Origin: Xanthostigma xanthostigma
Taxonomy: Eukaryota; Arthropoda; Insecta; Raphidioptera; Raphidiidae
Length of the DNA stretch: 64,000 nt
Direction: 5' to 3'
Assembly (NCBI GenBank): GCA_963575645.1
Contig: OY754464.1
Span: 83,054,948 to 83,118,947, forward strand
In this document: positions 1 to 11,144 of the stretch, one piece after another
Layout: every line of letters starts with the position of its first letter
How positions within the stretch are numbered: position 1 is the stretch's first letter
Position numbers and translations under genes: made by a program
Notes under the pieces: generated by a model
Told to the model about the DNA's origin: nothing
Database searches by the model: none
What the model saw: the letters and a program-made list of their open reading frames with translations, nothing else

Positions 1-551
1 CTTTCTCGGAGCGGAGCGAGTCGCTCTTTTTTTTGTGAATGACTCAATCCGAGCGCCATTGCTCTGTACTGAACTATTCTGTACTGTTGCATTCGCACCT
101 TTACAGAGCGCACACAGCACTGGGCACAGAGACACTAGTGAACTTTGCACGTACGGAGTTATCTTTGCTGAGTCGTTTAATGTTGAATGACACACTGTTT
201 ACAGTGACTTAAACCATTCACATTGACGTCGTTGACAAAGATATAATATTGTAATAATAAACATTATTATTATTAAGCTTTTATTATAGTTTATAGTTTA
301 TCCGAAATGCGAATAATATAAGATCACAATCATATGAAAATGAGCTCAGAGCTGAGTGTGTGTTTTGTGCTGTGCAATGCTAAGTGACTCCTGAGCATGC
401 ATGATGACAGTTCACACCTCTGCAGTCTGCACTCTTGTGTAGTGCGTACTGTCTAGTGTCGCTCCTTTGAACGACTCCCTCTGAGCGACTCTTTTTAGTG
501 AGCGGAGCGCACGGAGCCAGCTCCCAATAAAGTCATGTGGACACATCACTA
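1..551. mobile_element. hAT-like MITE (family N), copy 1, cut by window start
   Basis: Shares about 500 bp with 51500-51998, including the blocks reading GAGCGACTCTTTTTAGTGAG and GGAGCCAGCTCCCAATAAAG. The right end reads GACACATCACTA, the complement of the left end of the complete copy. No coding frame. The left terminus is outside the window. Family assignment follows from the near 8-bp target duplication of the second copy. Confidence 0.6.
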
Positions 552-564
552 GTTCCAAATAATA

Positions 565-850
565 TTGCTAGCAAAGATCGGGAGAAAGACTTAAACACTA
601 CGGTGCAGACATATATACGTCTTTCTCACTTATTATACTCTGAGTCTCATGCGCATGTCTGTGAATGGAGCATGCGCGTCAGTTTGCATATATGGAACTA
701 AGCTGTGAAAGTGAGGTGGCTATAGCTCTATTCCATTTGCTAATTGCCCCACTACAGACGTGACACTTGCAGCGCACAACGGATCAAGTAAAAAGAAAGA
801 GATAGAAAACAATAATTTGCTGTCTCACTTCCGCTTACGGCCACTAGCAA
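565..850. repeat. Possible short TA-flanked MITE
   Basis: The short terminal inverted repeat TTGCTAG / CTAGCAA is flanked on both sides by TA. The interior has no open frame. Only one copy is in the window, so this is a weak call resting on the ends alone. Confidence 0.35.
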
Positions 851-1387
851 TATAGAAGTTAGTAAATATATAGTTTTCAGGTATAAAAATGATATGCCTG
901 TCTCACTCACTCTCACATTCGCTTATAGGAGGTAGCTGGAGAGCTCCTAGGAGCTCAAAGAGCCGAGGTTTCCCAGCGCCGCTGTAAATTACGATTCACA
1001 ATAGGTACCTATAGTTGAGTGTATTATACCTGTAATAAATTAACAGTTCGAAGATAAACATCTATAATTTTCACATTGACTAAAATTACTACTAACAATA
1101 CTAACAATAATTTGTTTCAATATATAGTACATCAATAAAATCGTATTCCGATAACTAAATAAACGTAATTTCACTTTTTATCGATTTTATTAGTTTATGA
1201 ATGAACTGGATGTATATATTATAACAGTTAGTTATATTTTTATTGAGTCATTTGAAATGAAAGGTAAACATGATTTATTGGTTTATTATTTATTTATGTT
1301 TTAGAAAAATGTTGGACTTTACTTTTCAACACAACAAATATTTTGACAAATTACCTGCAATTTTGATAAAGTTTTTTTTTATGTATA
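851..1387. other. Unclassified AT-rich sequence
   Basis: There is a short GC-richer patch at about 930-990 containing the palindromic GAGCTCCTAGGAGCTC. I see no gene, RNA or repeat pairing inside the window. Confidence 0.5.
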
Positions 1388-1527
1388 TGTCGCCGGGATA
1401 TTGTCAAACCCGTGATATTATAATTTCACTTAGTGAAATTATAATATCACGAATCTTTGTCAATCGTGATATTGTAATTTCACTAGTGAAATTACAAAAT
1501 CACGGATTTGACAATATCCCGGCGACA
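1388..1527. mobile_element. 140-bp foldback MITE with nested hairpins
   Basis: The outer arms TGTCGCCGGGATATTGTCAAA and their complement are flanked by TA on both sides. Between them lie two further palindromes, each built of CGTGATATT-type half sites facing each other (about 1407-1452 and 1465-1505). The whole piece can fold as one long stem or as a cruciform with two side hairpins. An 86-codon frame crosses it but is a by-product of the palindrome. Confidence 0.75.
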
Positions 1528-1758
1528 TAATATATAAACATTTTCAACGAACCCAAGTGTAAGGCAAGGTATTGAAGTCGCTTTTGGTTTTTTTTTTTCT
1601 AAAAATTTGGTGAATCGATTGTTTTTTTATTCTATGGGTACCGAGCTTCGTGATTTTCACGCCAACTGGTGTTAAAAATGTTCATTTTATGGGAGCATTT
1701 ATTATAATAGTATATTAAAGTATAAGTGGATAAAAAGGTCTTTAAAATACGCGTGATT

Positions 1759-1793
1759 TTTCGAGCACGACGGCGCAGCCGGAGTGCTCGAAA
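1759..1793. repeat. GC-rich hairpin repeat
   Basis: Arms TTTCGAGCAC and GTGCTCGAAA enclose a GC-rich core, in strong contrast to the AT-rich surroundings. The same core recurs inverted at 38289-38323 and 38376-38415, together with flanking sequence matching 1790-1850. It belongs to a dispersed repeat of unknown class. Confidence 0.6.
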
Positions 1794-1840
1794 TAGAGCA
1801 AGTGTTTTAAAGACCAGTTATCCACGAATCCTTTACGCTA

Positions 1841-2197
1841 TTTTTTTTTATTGGTGCACTTTGAAATCATAAATACTGGTATTATTTCTACAAAAAAATG
1901 GAAATAAAAACTAATAATGTAAAATGGTTGAATTCGTGATGTGACATCAGTATAACTTTCGTTGTCATGGAAATGAGAAAAACAGAAATTGTTTAATAAT
2001 GTTTGAATAAAGGTTTTGCATTTGTTAGTAATATTTTATTTGACGTTACACGCTACTCCTGTCAAATCAATAATAAAAAAATTCTCGAGTTGTTGATGTT
2101 CCCATGGTAACTTTAAAAAACGCGCGTTTTTTAAAGTTCGATTTAAACACTCTGAGGCGTGCTTTAAATAGATAAAATAGGGCACCAATAAAAAAAT
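1841..2197. repeat. MITE-like inverted repeat ending TTTTTATTGGTGC
   Basis: TTTTTATTGGTGC near 1845 is complementary to GCACCAATAAAAA near 2183. A smaller palindrome of AAAAAACGCGCGTTTTTT lies at about 2114-2133. No target duplication is clear and the open frames crossing it have no recognisable domain. Confidence 0.35.
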
Positions 2198-3079
2198 ATA
2201 ATTATATATTATGAGCAGGCTTTGGATTAAAAAAAATTGCATTTATATGTCAATTAGTGACAGTTTGCTTTTCAGTTATCGAAAATATAAGTAAATTACA
2301 AAGTAAAATACTAATATTATATTATAAAGAAGGAATTATTTATACATAGCGTAATTTTTACATTATACACTTTAGACACTGTTGTTTGTGGTACAACTTT
2401 GCGGTTATAACTTGCCCATTTAAATTTTAAATAACCTTCGACAACATCATATACATGACCAGAATTACATAATTTTTCGCCTTTTGAGCTATTTTGTCCA
2501 TGTATACGAGTATTAATTACAGGTTGAATTGCGTACTTCTTATTTTTCCCATTTTTTCAAATAATTTTCATTGTTTTATAAAATCATCCCATTTACTTCA
2601 GTAATTAGATACTAGAGAGCGCCAACTTCGCCAGTAGTGTTGCCTCTATGTTTCACGCACGGTCCCCATAATTATTATGATCAAGACAATTTATTAAGGT
2701 TACTATAGTGTCCTAGTGCCACTTAACTCGCAACAGAGGCAACTGTTATTTAAGGACACTCCAACATAAGGTAAAAGAAGACAGACAGATAGTGTCAAAC
2801 AACTGCAGGGTGTTTATTTTAGACAAGGAAAGAGGTTCACTGAACTGAACCTATGGGGACATTAATATTCATGGCGCGGTGGGCCGTCTTTTGTTTTTTT
2901 TTATTTCTTTTTTCTTACTTTTTCATCGTTTGTTTTTTTCAATTCTCGTTTTGTGTATACCTAGATACAGACTTTTTACAGTGTACCTTAGAAAATCGGA
3001 AAGCATGCCCTTAAAACTTTATTATACGGCCTGTTCGAAGAACAATGAACAAATCATTGAAATAAAATAAATAAAACAA
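2198..3079. other. Unclassified intergenic sequence
   Basis: I see no gene. A poorly matched inverted pair of GTTGCCTCT / AGAGGCAAC at 2638 and 2734 could be an old hAT-type relic, but no target duplication flanks it. Confidence 0.45.
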
Positions 3080-3083
3080 TTAA

Positions 3084-3781
3084 GGAGGTTGATCCGTTAC
3101 AGTCCCAATCAAAAGTAAGTCGAATTGTAAATGGGAACTTTTATAGTTTATAAGTCGATGATACCAATAAGTTATTGTCATAAAGGCATAAATAAATATT
3201 TTTTTTTTAATATTAATTAATTATTTCAGTACTTTATACTTAATGGACTAACTTTTGTATTTTTTGTACAAAGTTAGGTTAAAAAAAAAATAAATTTATG
3301 TAAATATCTGTATTTGACATATTTTTTGCAGTAAATAATTGAAAAAAGAAATTAGAAGTAATAAAATTTTAAATTAAATCATTAAAAAGATGAAAATTCA
3401 GTTAAAATTGTTAAATCTGTCAAGAATAAAAGTCCATAATCGAAAAGTGCTAAGGTTTAATAATTTTTTTTATTGATTAAAAGTCTCCTAATTAAATTGG
3501 AAAAAATATTAAAATATGCGTAAGACATCGATGCTTTACATAGTTAGTTATCGGAACTGCTGACATTATTTGGTTATTTGCAAAAAAATAAAATGAACAG
3601 TTTGCATGCTAGCTTGACATATTTTCCATAAGACTACATGTAAAAGTTTTTTTTAATTTTTAACTTTATAAATCTCCTAATGATTTTGGATTTTTTACAG
3701 AAAATTTTGTCATAAAAAAATCTATTAAAAAAACTTTATTTCAGATTTTTTTCATTATCTTCGTAAAACGGCTCAACCTCC
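3084..3781. mobile_element. TTAA-flanked MITE, copy 1
   Basis: The ends GGAGGTTGA and TCAACCTCC are bounded by TTAA on both sides (3080-3083, 3782-3785), as in elements that target TTAA such as piggyBac-type transposons. A second full copy in the opposite orientation is at 16755-17460. The subterminal block with GTAAGTCGAATT is shared. No coding capacity. Confidence 0.8.
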
Positions 3782-3783
3782 TT

Positions 3784-3854
3784 AAGTTAAAAAGATTTTC
3801 ACTTTAATTTAATTTAATTTAATTAAAGTGAAAATCTTTTTTTTTTAACTTAAT
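3784..3854. repeat. Near-perfect AT-rich palindrome
   Basis: AAGATTTTCACTTTAATT is followed by an (AATTT)n centre and its complement, giving a hairpin directly abutting the right TTAA of the preceding MITE. It may be a separate small insertion. Confidence 0.6.
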
Positions 3855-3984
3855 TGTTTTATTTATATTATTTTATAATGGATTTTCATCAAGTAAAGGC
3901 AGAAACTATTAGATTTAAATCATTGAAAGTACATCAAAACCTTCACAAAAACCAAATCTTAAAAACTAGCAGTTGAGTCTTGCA

Positions 3985-4709
3985 GGGTATCCGATTTTGA
4001 TAAATAAGGTGTCAATCGATTCGTCATTATGGCCCGGGTAACATAGGCTACATTTATTTTTGAATATTGGTCCCAGAGGGGAGCAAATTGAAAGCAAATA
4101 AAAAATAATTTAAATAAAAATTAAGTTCAAAAACTAAAACCCGACTACTGAAAAGTATATGAAACAAGAAAATATTCTCATCTGAGGATAGCCGTGGTCG
4201 TATGCCACCTCATATAATGTATATGAGGCCCCTCTAGATGTATAGCGTGATACACTTTGTCCTAGAGCTTATGATCGCTTACTACCGTTAAAATGTAATA
4301 TTTTGTTAGGGTAGATGACATATTATGAGAATATAGTACGCGCCACGTATCTAAAAGGTTCTGAAGTTAGTCACAAACAGCGTCGCAAAGGCACATTTTA
4401 GAGCCGTTGTGACTCCCACCACCTCTCAGCTACCTGCACGGAACGTGCGCTCGTCGGTGATTGGCCGTGATCGCTCGTTGCCTTTGTCACTTGTCGCTTT
4501 CCTGCTTTAAAGTAACAGTCGAGTACGCTGTTGTCAAGTTGTTATTGCTATGTTAGTTTTGCTGAGTTGCGAGTTTGTAGTTTTTCAACAGACTGTACAA
4601 GCGCAAGCCCGCATTCGCATCTAACTTCCGAGCCTTTTAGATTCGTGGCGCGTATTATACTTTATTGTTTCATGCTTTTCAGTAGTCGGGTATTAATTTT
4701 TGAACTTAT
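3985..4709. mobile_element. MITE family Q carrying a family D insertion
   Basis: The left inverted arm contains AAAACCCGACTACTGAAAAG and the right arm its complement near 4675-4695. Sequence from 3985 to 4120 matches the complement of 14214-14350 in the other copy. The element is interrupted by a complete family D MITE at 4331-4660. No protein-coding capacity. Confidence 0.65.
4331..4660. mobile_element. MITE family D, copy 1
   Basis: About 330 bp with imperfect 35-bp terminal inverted repeats beginning TATAGTACGCGCCACG. Other copies are at 13351-13674, 43656-43975, 45146-45463 and, truncated, 60076-60323. A 110-codon frame that starts inside it is not conserved as a protein between copies. 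Confidence 0.8.
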
Positions 4710-4710
4710 T

Positions 4711-5701
4711 TTTTTTTACGTGATAACGTCTTATAAATTGATGAATCACCAATCTTATAAGTTGATAAAACACCGGCTGCATGCACGAAAAAGTGTAACG
4801 TTCCTAACGCGAACGTTCCTAACGCGTAACGTTCCGCCTGACCCTGTGCGTGCTTTTTGCTAATTTCTCGCTCAATTTAAATCAGATCGGTTTGAAACCA
4901 GTCTTAAACGAAAGAGGAGAACATTTTACATAGATTTCGTATAACAGAATTTGCCTAAACAGTTTTTTTATACAAATTTATATAGAAAAATAGCTGTATA
5001 AATGCAATGTTGTCTAATGCATGGCGCGACGCGGTCGGTCGTCTTTGTTTGCCGTACATGGAAATTAGAAGATAACGTATGTCTTGTCTTAACATGAAAA
5101 CGGCTGCATTTCTAATGTTTAATTCAATTTTTTGACATTAGTATTTTGTGAAATGCAACGCCTTCTAAGTTAAGTATTGGAATAACTAATTATTATTAGA
5201 ACATAATACTTTGTAAGTTGCAAACGTCACTTTTGACATTTCTTATCATTCCGACACCAAGGATAAGCGGATTGAAACCAAATTTTGGGAGGATGTTTGA
5301 TATGCAAATATGAAGTGGCCTATTGTTTTTGGGGAACATCGGCGCATGCGTAAAAGAATATATCTCTTATAATGATGTTTTATATAATAATAATATAGTT
5401 TTTAAAACGGTTTTTACTCTATCTATTTTTACTAGAAATTTTTGTAAATTTTTTGGGGAAAATCGGCGCATGCGCAAAAGAGATACATGCCATAGTTGTT
5501 TTTTATATAATAATAGTATACTTTTTATAGTGTTTTATTATTCTACTTAATAAAATTTACCTAAATTTGAAGCGAAAGATGCAATATCATAGATTCGAAT
5601 TATTATAATTATTATATAAATTTAGGTTATGTATTACGGAATACGTTATCACGTAAAACTATCGTCCGTAAACCGACTTTACAGACAACCAATTTTTTTT
5701 T
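4711..5701 (-). mobile_element. Family A repeat, copy 1
   Basis: Long non-coding repeat with one end TTACGTGATAACGTCTTA and the other reading, on the minus strand, TTGGTTGTCTGTAAAG. Six copies lie in the window. Both ends contain a facing ACGTGATAACGT motif, and A/T runs sit at each junction. The superfamily is not recognised. It contains runs of the motif AACGTTCCTAACGC. Confidence 0.75.
5323..5530. repeat. Diverged direct repeat inside family A
   Basis: A unit containing ATCGGCGCATGCG followed by AAAAGA and an AT-rich tract occurs at about 5337 and again at about 5461, some 125 bp apart. It looks like an old internal duplication. Confidence 0.6.
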
Positions 5702-5933
5702 CTAAAAAATTCGGCATTTTGTTAATGCTGTGTTTTAATAATAAAATTAGTCAAATTCATACACATTAAATAACACCGAGTGGGAGGCGCACGTTGCGCA
5801 AAAGGAATTTAATTCCAACCGGCCGTTAATGTTAATTGAACCTCATCAATATCAACGAAACTGCACCAGCAACCGACGCTGGCTCAGTAGATGCGCCGAA
5901 GCCCTAGCTGTGGGGTAGAGCACCGGCATTATA
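5702..5933. other. Unclassified, partly GC-rich
   Basis: The stretch from 5780 to 5930 is notably GC-richer than its surroundings and has no counterpart elsewhere in the window. No open frame or RNA fold is convincing. Confidence 0.4.
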
Positions 5934-6416
5934 CAGGGTGAGTTTTAAGTTGATACTTTTTTTTACAGCGTGTAAAAATCAAATAGACGAGCAAATATTT
6001 CAAATAGTTTTTTTATCAAAACTCAAAAATAAGAGAGGAACAGCCTTTCGAAGTTTAAATAAATTTTATTAAATTTTCTTTAATTTTGAGGTCGGTCCTG
6101 GGGTTATATTATGTCACTATGGAAATATGTTATTATTATCAAGTATTCACAGAAATAATTGAGGCACACACAATTCTCTCAAAAACAGAACAATACACAT
6201 ACTTGATAATAACAACTTATTTCCATAGTGACATAATATAACCCCTGGGGCCTGGACCGACCTCAAAATTAAAGAAAATTTAATAAAATTTATTTAAACT
6301 TCGAAAGGCTGTTTCTCTCTTATTTTTGAGTTTTGATAAAAAAACTATTTGAAATTTTGCTCGTCTATTTGATTTTTACACGCTCTAAAAAAAGCATCAA
6401 CTTAAAACTCACCCTG
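5934..6416. mobile_element. Foldback MITE with ends CAGGGTGAGTTTTAAG
   Basis: Arms of roughly 190 bp are near-perfect complements around a short spacer at about 6145-6195. The terminal CAGGGTGAG / CTCACCCTG is flanked by TATA on the left and TATA on the right. The arms share a block with ATTTTGAGGTCGGTCC. Non-coding. Confidence 0.8.
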
Positions 6417-6464
6417 TATACGAAAGATGCCAACGCAACACAGTGTCGTTCGTATGTATAGTAT

Positions 6465-7170
6465 ATAGCGATCCCGCCCGGTTTCACCCGAGTACGCACA
6501 TTTCATCTTAGTTTACCGAGATGAATGTTGAGTCCATATTTCATGATGATCAGAGTTACCGTTCAAAAGTTATTTGTCGATAAAAAACAGTACCTAATTA
6601 CACTTTTTTTAAGTAATAAGTTTCTTTGAAATCAATAATTTATTACTGTAATTAATAAAATATAATAAATATTCAATTGAAAATACTGTAGGATAATTGT
6701 TTTTATCTATAGTTATAACAGTTTTCAAATGAGCTATTGATTAGATTTATTTAATTTTAATTAGTCGTAAATAAAATTAAAATAAATTTAAATGTAACCT
6801 TAGAAGAAAGTAATAAAGAAAATAAAAATATATTCGCCCAACGTGGGGCTCGAACCCACGACCCTGATATTAACAGTCCGCATGCTCTGCCGACTGCCCT
6901 AGCCGGGCTTGTGAATGTACGACCTAATATTGATATATGTAGTTACGGCATTTCACCTGAATAGAAGCTATTTTTGAGATACATTTTGCAACATTTTTCA
7001 TTAATGCTCCGCTCCTATTGGTTTTAGCGTGATATTGTATAGCCTATATAGCCTTCCTCGATAAATGGGCTATCCAACAAAAATTTTTTTTTTCAATTTG
7101 AACCAGTAGTTGCTGAGATTAGCGCGTTCAACCTAACAAACAAACAAACAAATTCTTCAGCTTTATAATA
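6465..7170 (-). mobile_element. Non-autonomous Helitron (family HelA), degraded copy
   Basis: On the minus strand the sequence runs from a tail containing AGCTGAAG and GCGCTAATCTCAG through a tRNA-like cassette to a GC-rich 3' hairpin next to CGCTATA (CTAG mutated). Intact siblings start TC and end CTAG between A and T. The 5' end is lost in an (ATA)n tract that abuts a LINE tail. Confidence 0.7.
6835..6908 (-). pseudogene. tRNA-Lys-like cassette inside Helitron
   Basis: The 7-bp acceptor arms pair (GCCCGGC with GTTGGGC), the T arm is GTGGGTTCGAGCCCCAC and the D-arm region reads TAGGGCAGTCGG. It resembles tRNA-Lys but has one extra base in the anticodon arm, so it is unlikely to be a working tRNA. 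Versions in three other HelA copies have decayed independently. Confidence 0.65.
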
Positions 7171-7173
7171 ATA

Positions 7174-7735
7174 ATAATAATAACAAACTTTATTTAAAAA
7201 AACATGTATACATGTGTAAATAGCGTCACCAGTTGCATTAATTACAGAATTCTTCCAGGGAATAGTAAGTTTTTTTTATTAAATGTGTTTTTAACTTATT
7301 TTTGAATTTTAGATTGTTTTCTATAGTTTTAATATCTTCAGGGATTTTATTATGTATCCGTATCATAGCGTTACGGGTTCCTTTATATGTCACAGAAAGG
7401 TGTGAAAAATTAGTTTTTAAATGATTTAATTTATTACGGGTAGAGTATGTATGTTGATTTGATTTGAACTGAATAAATGCGGAAACTGCCTGACAAACTT
7501 TGCAGATTCTAAGATATATAAACTGTAGACTGTAAGTACTGATAATTCTGGGAATAAATTACGACAGCTAGTACGAGGACCCACGTTCGCTATGATACGG
7601 ATACATTTCTTTTGAAATTTTAAAATTTTGATGGTATGCACCGAATTGCCCCAAAAAACACTTCCAAACTGCATAACCGAATGAAATATTAAAGTATAGA
7701 TGGACATAGCCCCTCGCCCTGGAAACGCCACTGGT
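7174..7735 (-). mobile_element. 5'-truncated non-LTR retrotransposon
   Basis: The fragment has the C-terminal part of a reverse-transcriptase ORF, a short 3' UTR and a 3' tail of TTATTATTATT next to AATAAAG, as expected for LINE 3' ends. The 5' side is truncated at about 7735 beside an unrelated inverted-repeat end. Confidence 0.8.
7238..7731 (-). pseudogene. LINE reverse-transcriptase C-terminus, frameshifted
   Basis: The minus-strand frame from 7731 carries FHSVMQFGSVFWGNS and LQKK-like FQKKCIRII, followed by GPRTSCRNLFPELSVLTV. These are the conserved region that follows the RT palm/thumb in Jockey/CR1-type LINEs. That frame stops at 7426. A one-base shift near 7440 lets the homologous C-terminal region, with YSTRNK and RIHNKIPEDIK, run on to a stop at 7238. 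It is a dead fragment with no catalytic FADD box. Confidence 0.8.
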
Positions 7736-8360
7736 TTTAATAGTCGAAGATTGGAACGGAATCTTACCTACCTATAGCTATGTTATACTTCGCCCTGTAT
7801 ATATACATGTAAATATATTAAGGGCTAATCGTTATTTTGATACTTAGTATGCTCTCTGAAGCCGAGAGCAAAGGGAAATTCTGTATCTAATGATAATAAT
7901 TACATATTTCAATTTAAGTGGTAAAATTTCTACTTAAAATTGAACTTTTTTGTTTTGGCGGATTTAAACGATATTTTTGTTAATATCATGAATGTCAAAT
8001 TAATTTAATAATAATAATGCGTTTAACGTCCGTTTCTCGATTTTATGTCATAACAGACACCATTCACACCATTACTATTTCTTTTTTCTACCACACTTCC
8101 CGTTGTTTTCTACAATTTTTAAACTTCAACTTAATTAATATCAATGGGCGAATGAAGGAATTTTTAGGAAATTAGGATAAGGTAGGCAAATTTTGAGCAT
8201 AGGAGTTTGACAGGTAATCGGATATGGCCTTGAATAAGGAACCATCTCGATATTTATCTGGAATTGTTGAGGGGAAACCAATCTCAAATTAATTTCATTA
8301 GGGTTTTACGGCTGAAAGAATTATATTTATATCTGTTCAAAAATATATATATATATGTTC
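7736..8360. other. Unclassified AT-rich sequence
   Basis: There is a relic of the CCCTGTATA foldback end near 7790. Otherwise I see no gene or paired repeat. Confidence 0.45.
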
Positions 8361-9166
8361 AAAAAAATTAAAAAACCCGCTTTATATCGAACAAAAAAGT
8401 AAAAAATATTTTTTTTAAAATAAGCTTAAAACAATAATGAATAAAAAATACTAGTATTATTGTGAAAAAATTGGTTGTCTGTAAAGTCGGTTTACGGACG
8501 ATAGTTTTACGTGATAACGTATTCCGTAATACATAACCTAAATTTATATAATAATTATAATAATTCGAATCTATGATATTGCATCTTTTGCTTCAAATTT
8601 AGGTTAATTTTATTTATTAAAATTACTTACCACCTATAATATTATAATTGTTTTTTTTAACTTTCTTTCTTTCGTATTTATTTTAAGTCTCAAAGCTTAA
8701 CTGTCATAATATTTTCGAAACAATTATTTCATTGTTTATATAAAATTCCAAAACCTACTTACAATATTTAAGTATTTTCATACGTCAAAAAAATTGATTT
8801 TTATAATGATAAAATTTGTATGAAAACGATTTTTTCGAGAGATGAGACCTAGCTAAAACGATTTTTTGCCCCCCAAAATCCCTTTTCAGTAAATTTCATC
8901 CAAATCGTTAGGGCCGTTTTCGAGAAAAGCACGCACAGGGTCAGGCGGAACGTTACACTTTTTCGTGCATGCAGCCGGTGTTTTATCAATTTATAAGATT
9001 GGTGATTCATCAATTTATAAGACGTTATCACGTCAAAAAGCGTGAGGCGCTCGATGTACGAAAATGTGGAACAAAGCGCCCCACGCTTTTTTCACAATAA
9101 TACTAGTATTTTTAATATTTATTACTTTTTAGTTCGATATAAAGCGTGTTTTTTAGTTTTTTTTTA
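8361..9166. mobile_element. Palindromic MITE family H, interrupted
   Basis: Near-palindromic element with arms containing CGCTTTATATCGAAC and AATACTAGTATTATTGTGAA. Other copies are at 42096-42370 and 44463-44725. This copy is split at about 8470 by family A, with A-runs on both sides of the junction. Non-coding. Confidence 0.75.
8471..9034 (+). mobile_element. Family A repeat, copy 2 (inserted in family H)
   Basis: Runs from TTGGTTGTCTGTAAAG to TAAGACGTTATCACGTC. The insertion lies inside AAAAA of the family H loop. Compared with 4711-5701, the middle is shorter and different. Confidence 0.75.
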
Positions 9167-10228
9167 AACTATATTTATTATAAAAAAACACACACTACGT
9201 ATATAAGTAAAAACGTGCAAGTAAGTTAAACTGCCTAGTGTTTTTTATTTGACATTTCTTGATTGTGTAATTATTTTAAAATTATTGAAACAATCTGAGA
9301 AATAATGTAGTGCAATGCATAAAGCGTTTGCTTGTATGACACACTTGCATTATTATAAAAACATTGTTTACTAAATAAGTATGTTATTTAGGTCTCCGTC
9401 ATAATAATTCATATTCTGTGACAAAATATTACAGAATACGTGGCATTTATTAAGGCGAATGCATACAATATAAACATTGTTGTCTCATATAAAATACTAC
9501 TAGTGTACCCGTGCAAAACCTTCTGCATGTATTTTCATATTGTTTTCAAAAATCAATATTTTGGTACAGACCTATATAGACAATAATTTTATTCCTCATT
9601 AGTTTCCATTTACAGTTATTTTTCTTTTGATTTAGCTTGATCCATCAAGTTGTCTCTATATTTAATTGATTATAAATTCAAAGAAAATGTATGAGATCTG
9701 TTCATCGTTGTCATGGTTACCCCGCAAGAGCTGTCACAATTCATTTTTAGAAAATCTAACCTCATTTGATACATTTACGATTTTCACTATTTTTTTCTGA
9801 TCTGAGACCAAATTTTAGACTTGGTACAGTCCATGTAATATTTAAAAACTCTATTTTGGCATTAAATTAATATGAAATTACACGTTCTTAAATAAAAATT
9901 GTTTGGAAAATAAAATAAAATTTATTTGTCTATTAATATTTGGAATATACGCTAAAAAACTAACTAATTTAAATATACACTTCAATTGTCAAAGTCGACT
10001 TGTCAAACTGTTTGTAAAATCTCCGACATACGTACATATTTGCATTTCTCTCACACTCATGTCTCGTGAACATCGAAGGATTTTCTCTCTTTACGTTCCT
10101 CTTCACCGCGCTACCCCCTCGTCTTTTTTACTATTATCGGTTGAAAGAAGCCCTTTTAAAGAAATTTCACAAAAAAAAATTAGTGATAACATATCTGTGG
10201 ACTAAAGGCTTCAGTTTAAAAAAAAAAA
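9167..10228. other. Unclassified AT-rich sequence
   Basis: A Helitron-like 3' end relic ACTAGTGTACCCGTGC lies at 9502. A 100-codon frame at 9903-10205 has no recognisable domain and a composition like its surroundings, so I do not call it. Confidence 0.45.
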
Positions 10229-10923
10229 TTGGTTGTCTGTAAAGTCGGTTTACGGACGATAGTTTTACGTGATAACGTATTCCGTAATACATAACCTAAA
10301 CTTCCCAAAATTTGGTTTCAATCCGCTTATCCTTGGTGTCGGAATGATAAGAAATGTCAAAAGTGACGTTTGCAACTTACAAAGTATTATGTTCTAATAA
10401 TAATTAGTTATTCCAATAGTTAACTTAGAAGGCTTTGCTTTCACAAAATACTAATGTCAAAAAATAAACATTAGAAATGCAAGGTTTTCATGTTAAGACA
10501 AGACATACGTTATTTTCTAATTTCCATGTACGGCAAACAAAGACGACCGACCGCGTCACGCGCGCGCCATGCAATAGACAACAATGCATTTATACAGCTA
10601 TTTTTCTATATAAATTTGTATAAAATATTTTTCTATATAAATTTGTATAAAAAAACTGTTTAGGCAAATTCTGTTATACGAAATCTATGTAAAATGTTCT
10701 CCTCTTTCGTTTAAGACTGGTTTCAAACCGATCTGATTTAAATTGAGCGAGAAATTAGCAAAAAGCACGCACAGGGTCAGGCGGAACGTTACGCGTTATG
10801 CGTTACGCGTTACGAACGTTAGGAACGTTAGGAACGTTACGTTACACTTTTTCGTACATGCAGCCGGTGTTTTATCAATTTATAATATTGGTGATTCATC
10901 AATTTATAAGACGTTATCACGTC
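10229..10923 (+). mobile_element. Family A repeat, copy 3
   Basis: Complete-looking copy from TTGGTTGTCTGTAAAG to the ACGTTATCACGTC end. It contains a local duplication of an AT-rich 27-bp unit at about 10600-10655 and an array of GTTACGCGTTAGGAAC-like motifs at about 10790-10850. Confidence 0.75.
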
Positions 10924-11126
10924 AAAAATTGTGTCAATCGGTTTAGTAGGGATGGCTGGCGGATTGTCTAGACTCTATAGATTTAGGGCTTGTGTTTTAA
11001 ATATATAGATATAGCTTTATCAATATACAACAGTTTTGTTCCAAATACAATTTTATTTGTGTAAACAATAACAAAAAATATGGAATCGGTTTAAAATGAA
11101 TTGTTGAAGTTCATAAATGAAGTAAC

Positions 11127-11138
11127 AAAAAACAAAAA
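11127..11138 (-). terminator. RNA polymerase III terminator
   Basis: Read on the minus strand, T5 and T6 runs lie 7 to 18 bases after the tRNA-Gly 3' end, the normal pol III stop signal. Confidence 0.8.
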
Positions 11139-11144
11139 TTAAGT

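Noticed and set aside
4531..4863. 110-codon plus frame
   Set aside because: Starts in family D, passes through family Q into family A. The same family D part appears with other endings elsewhere.
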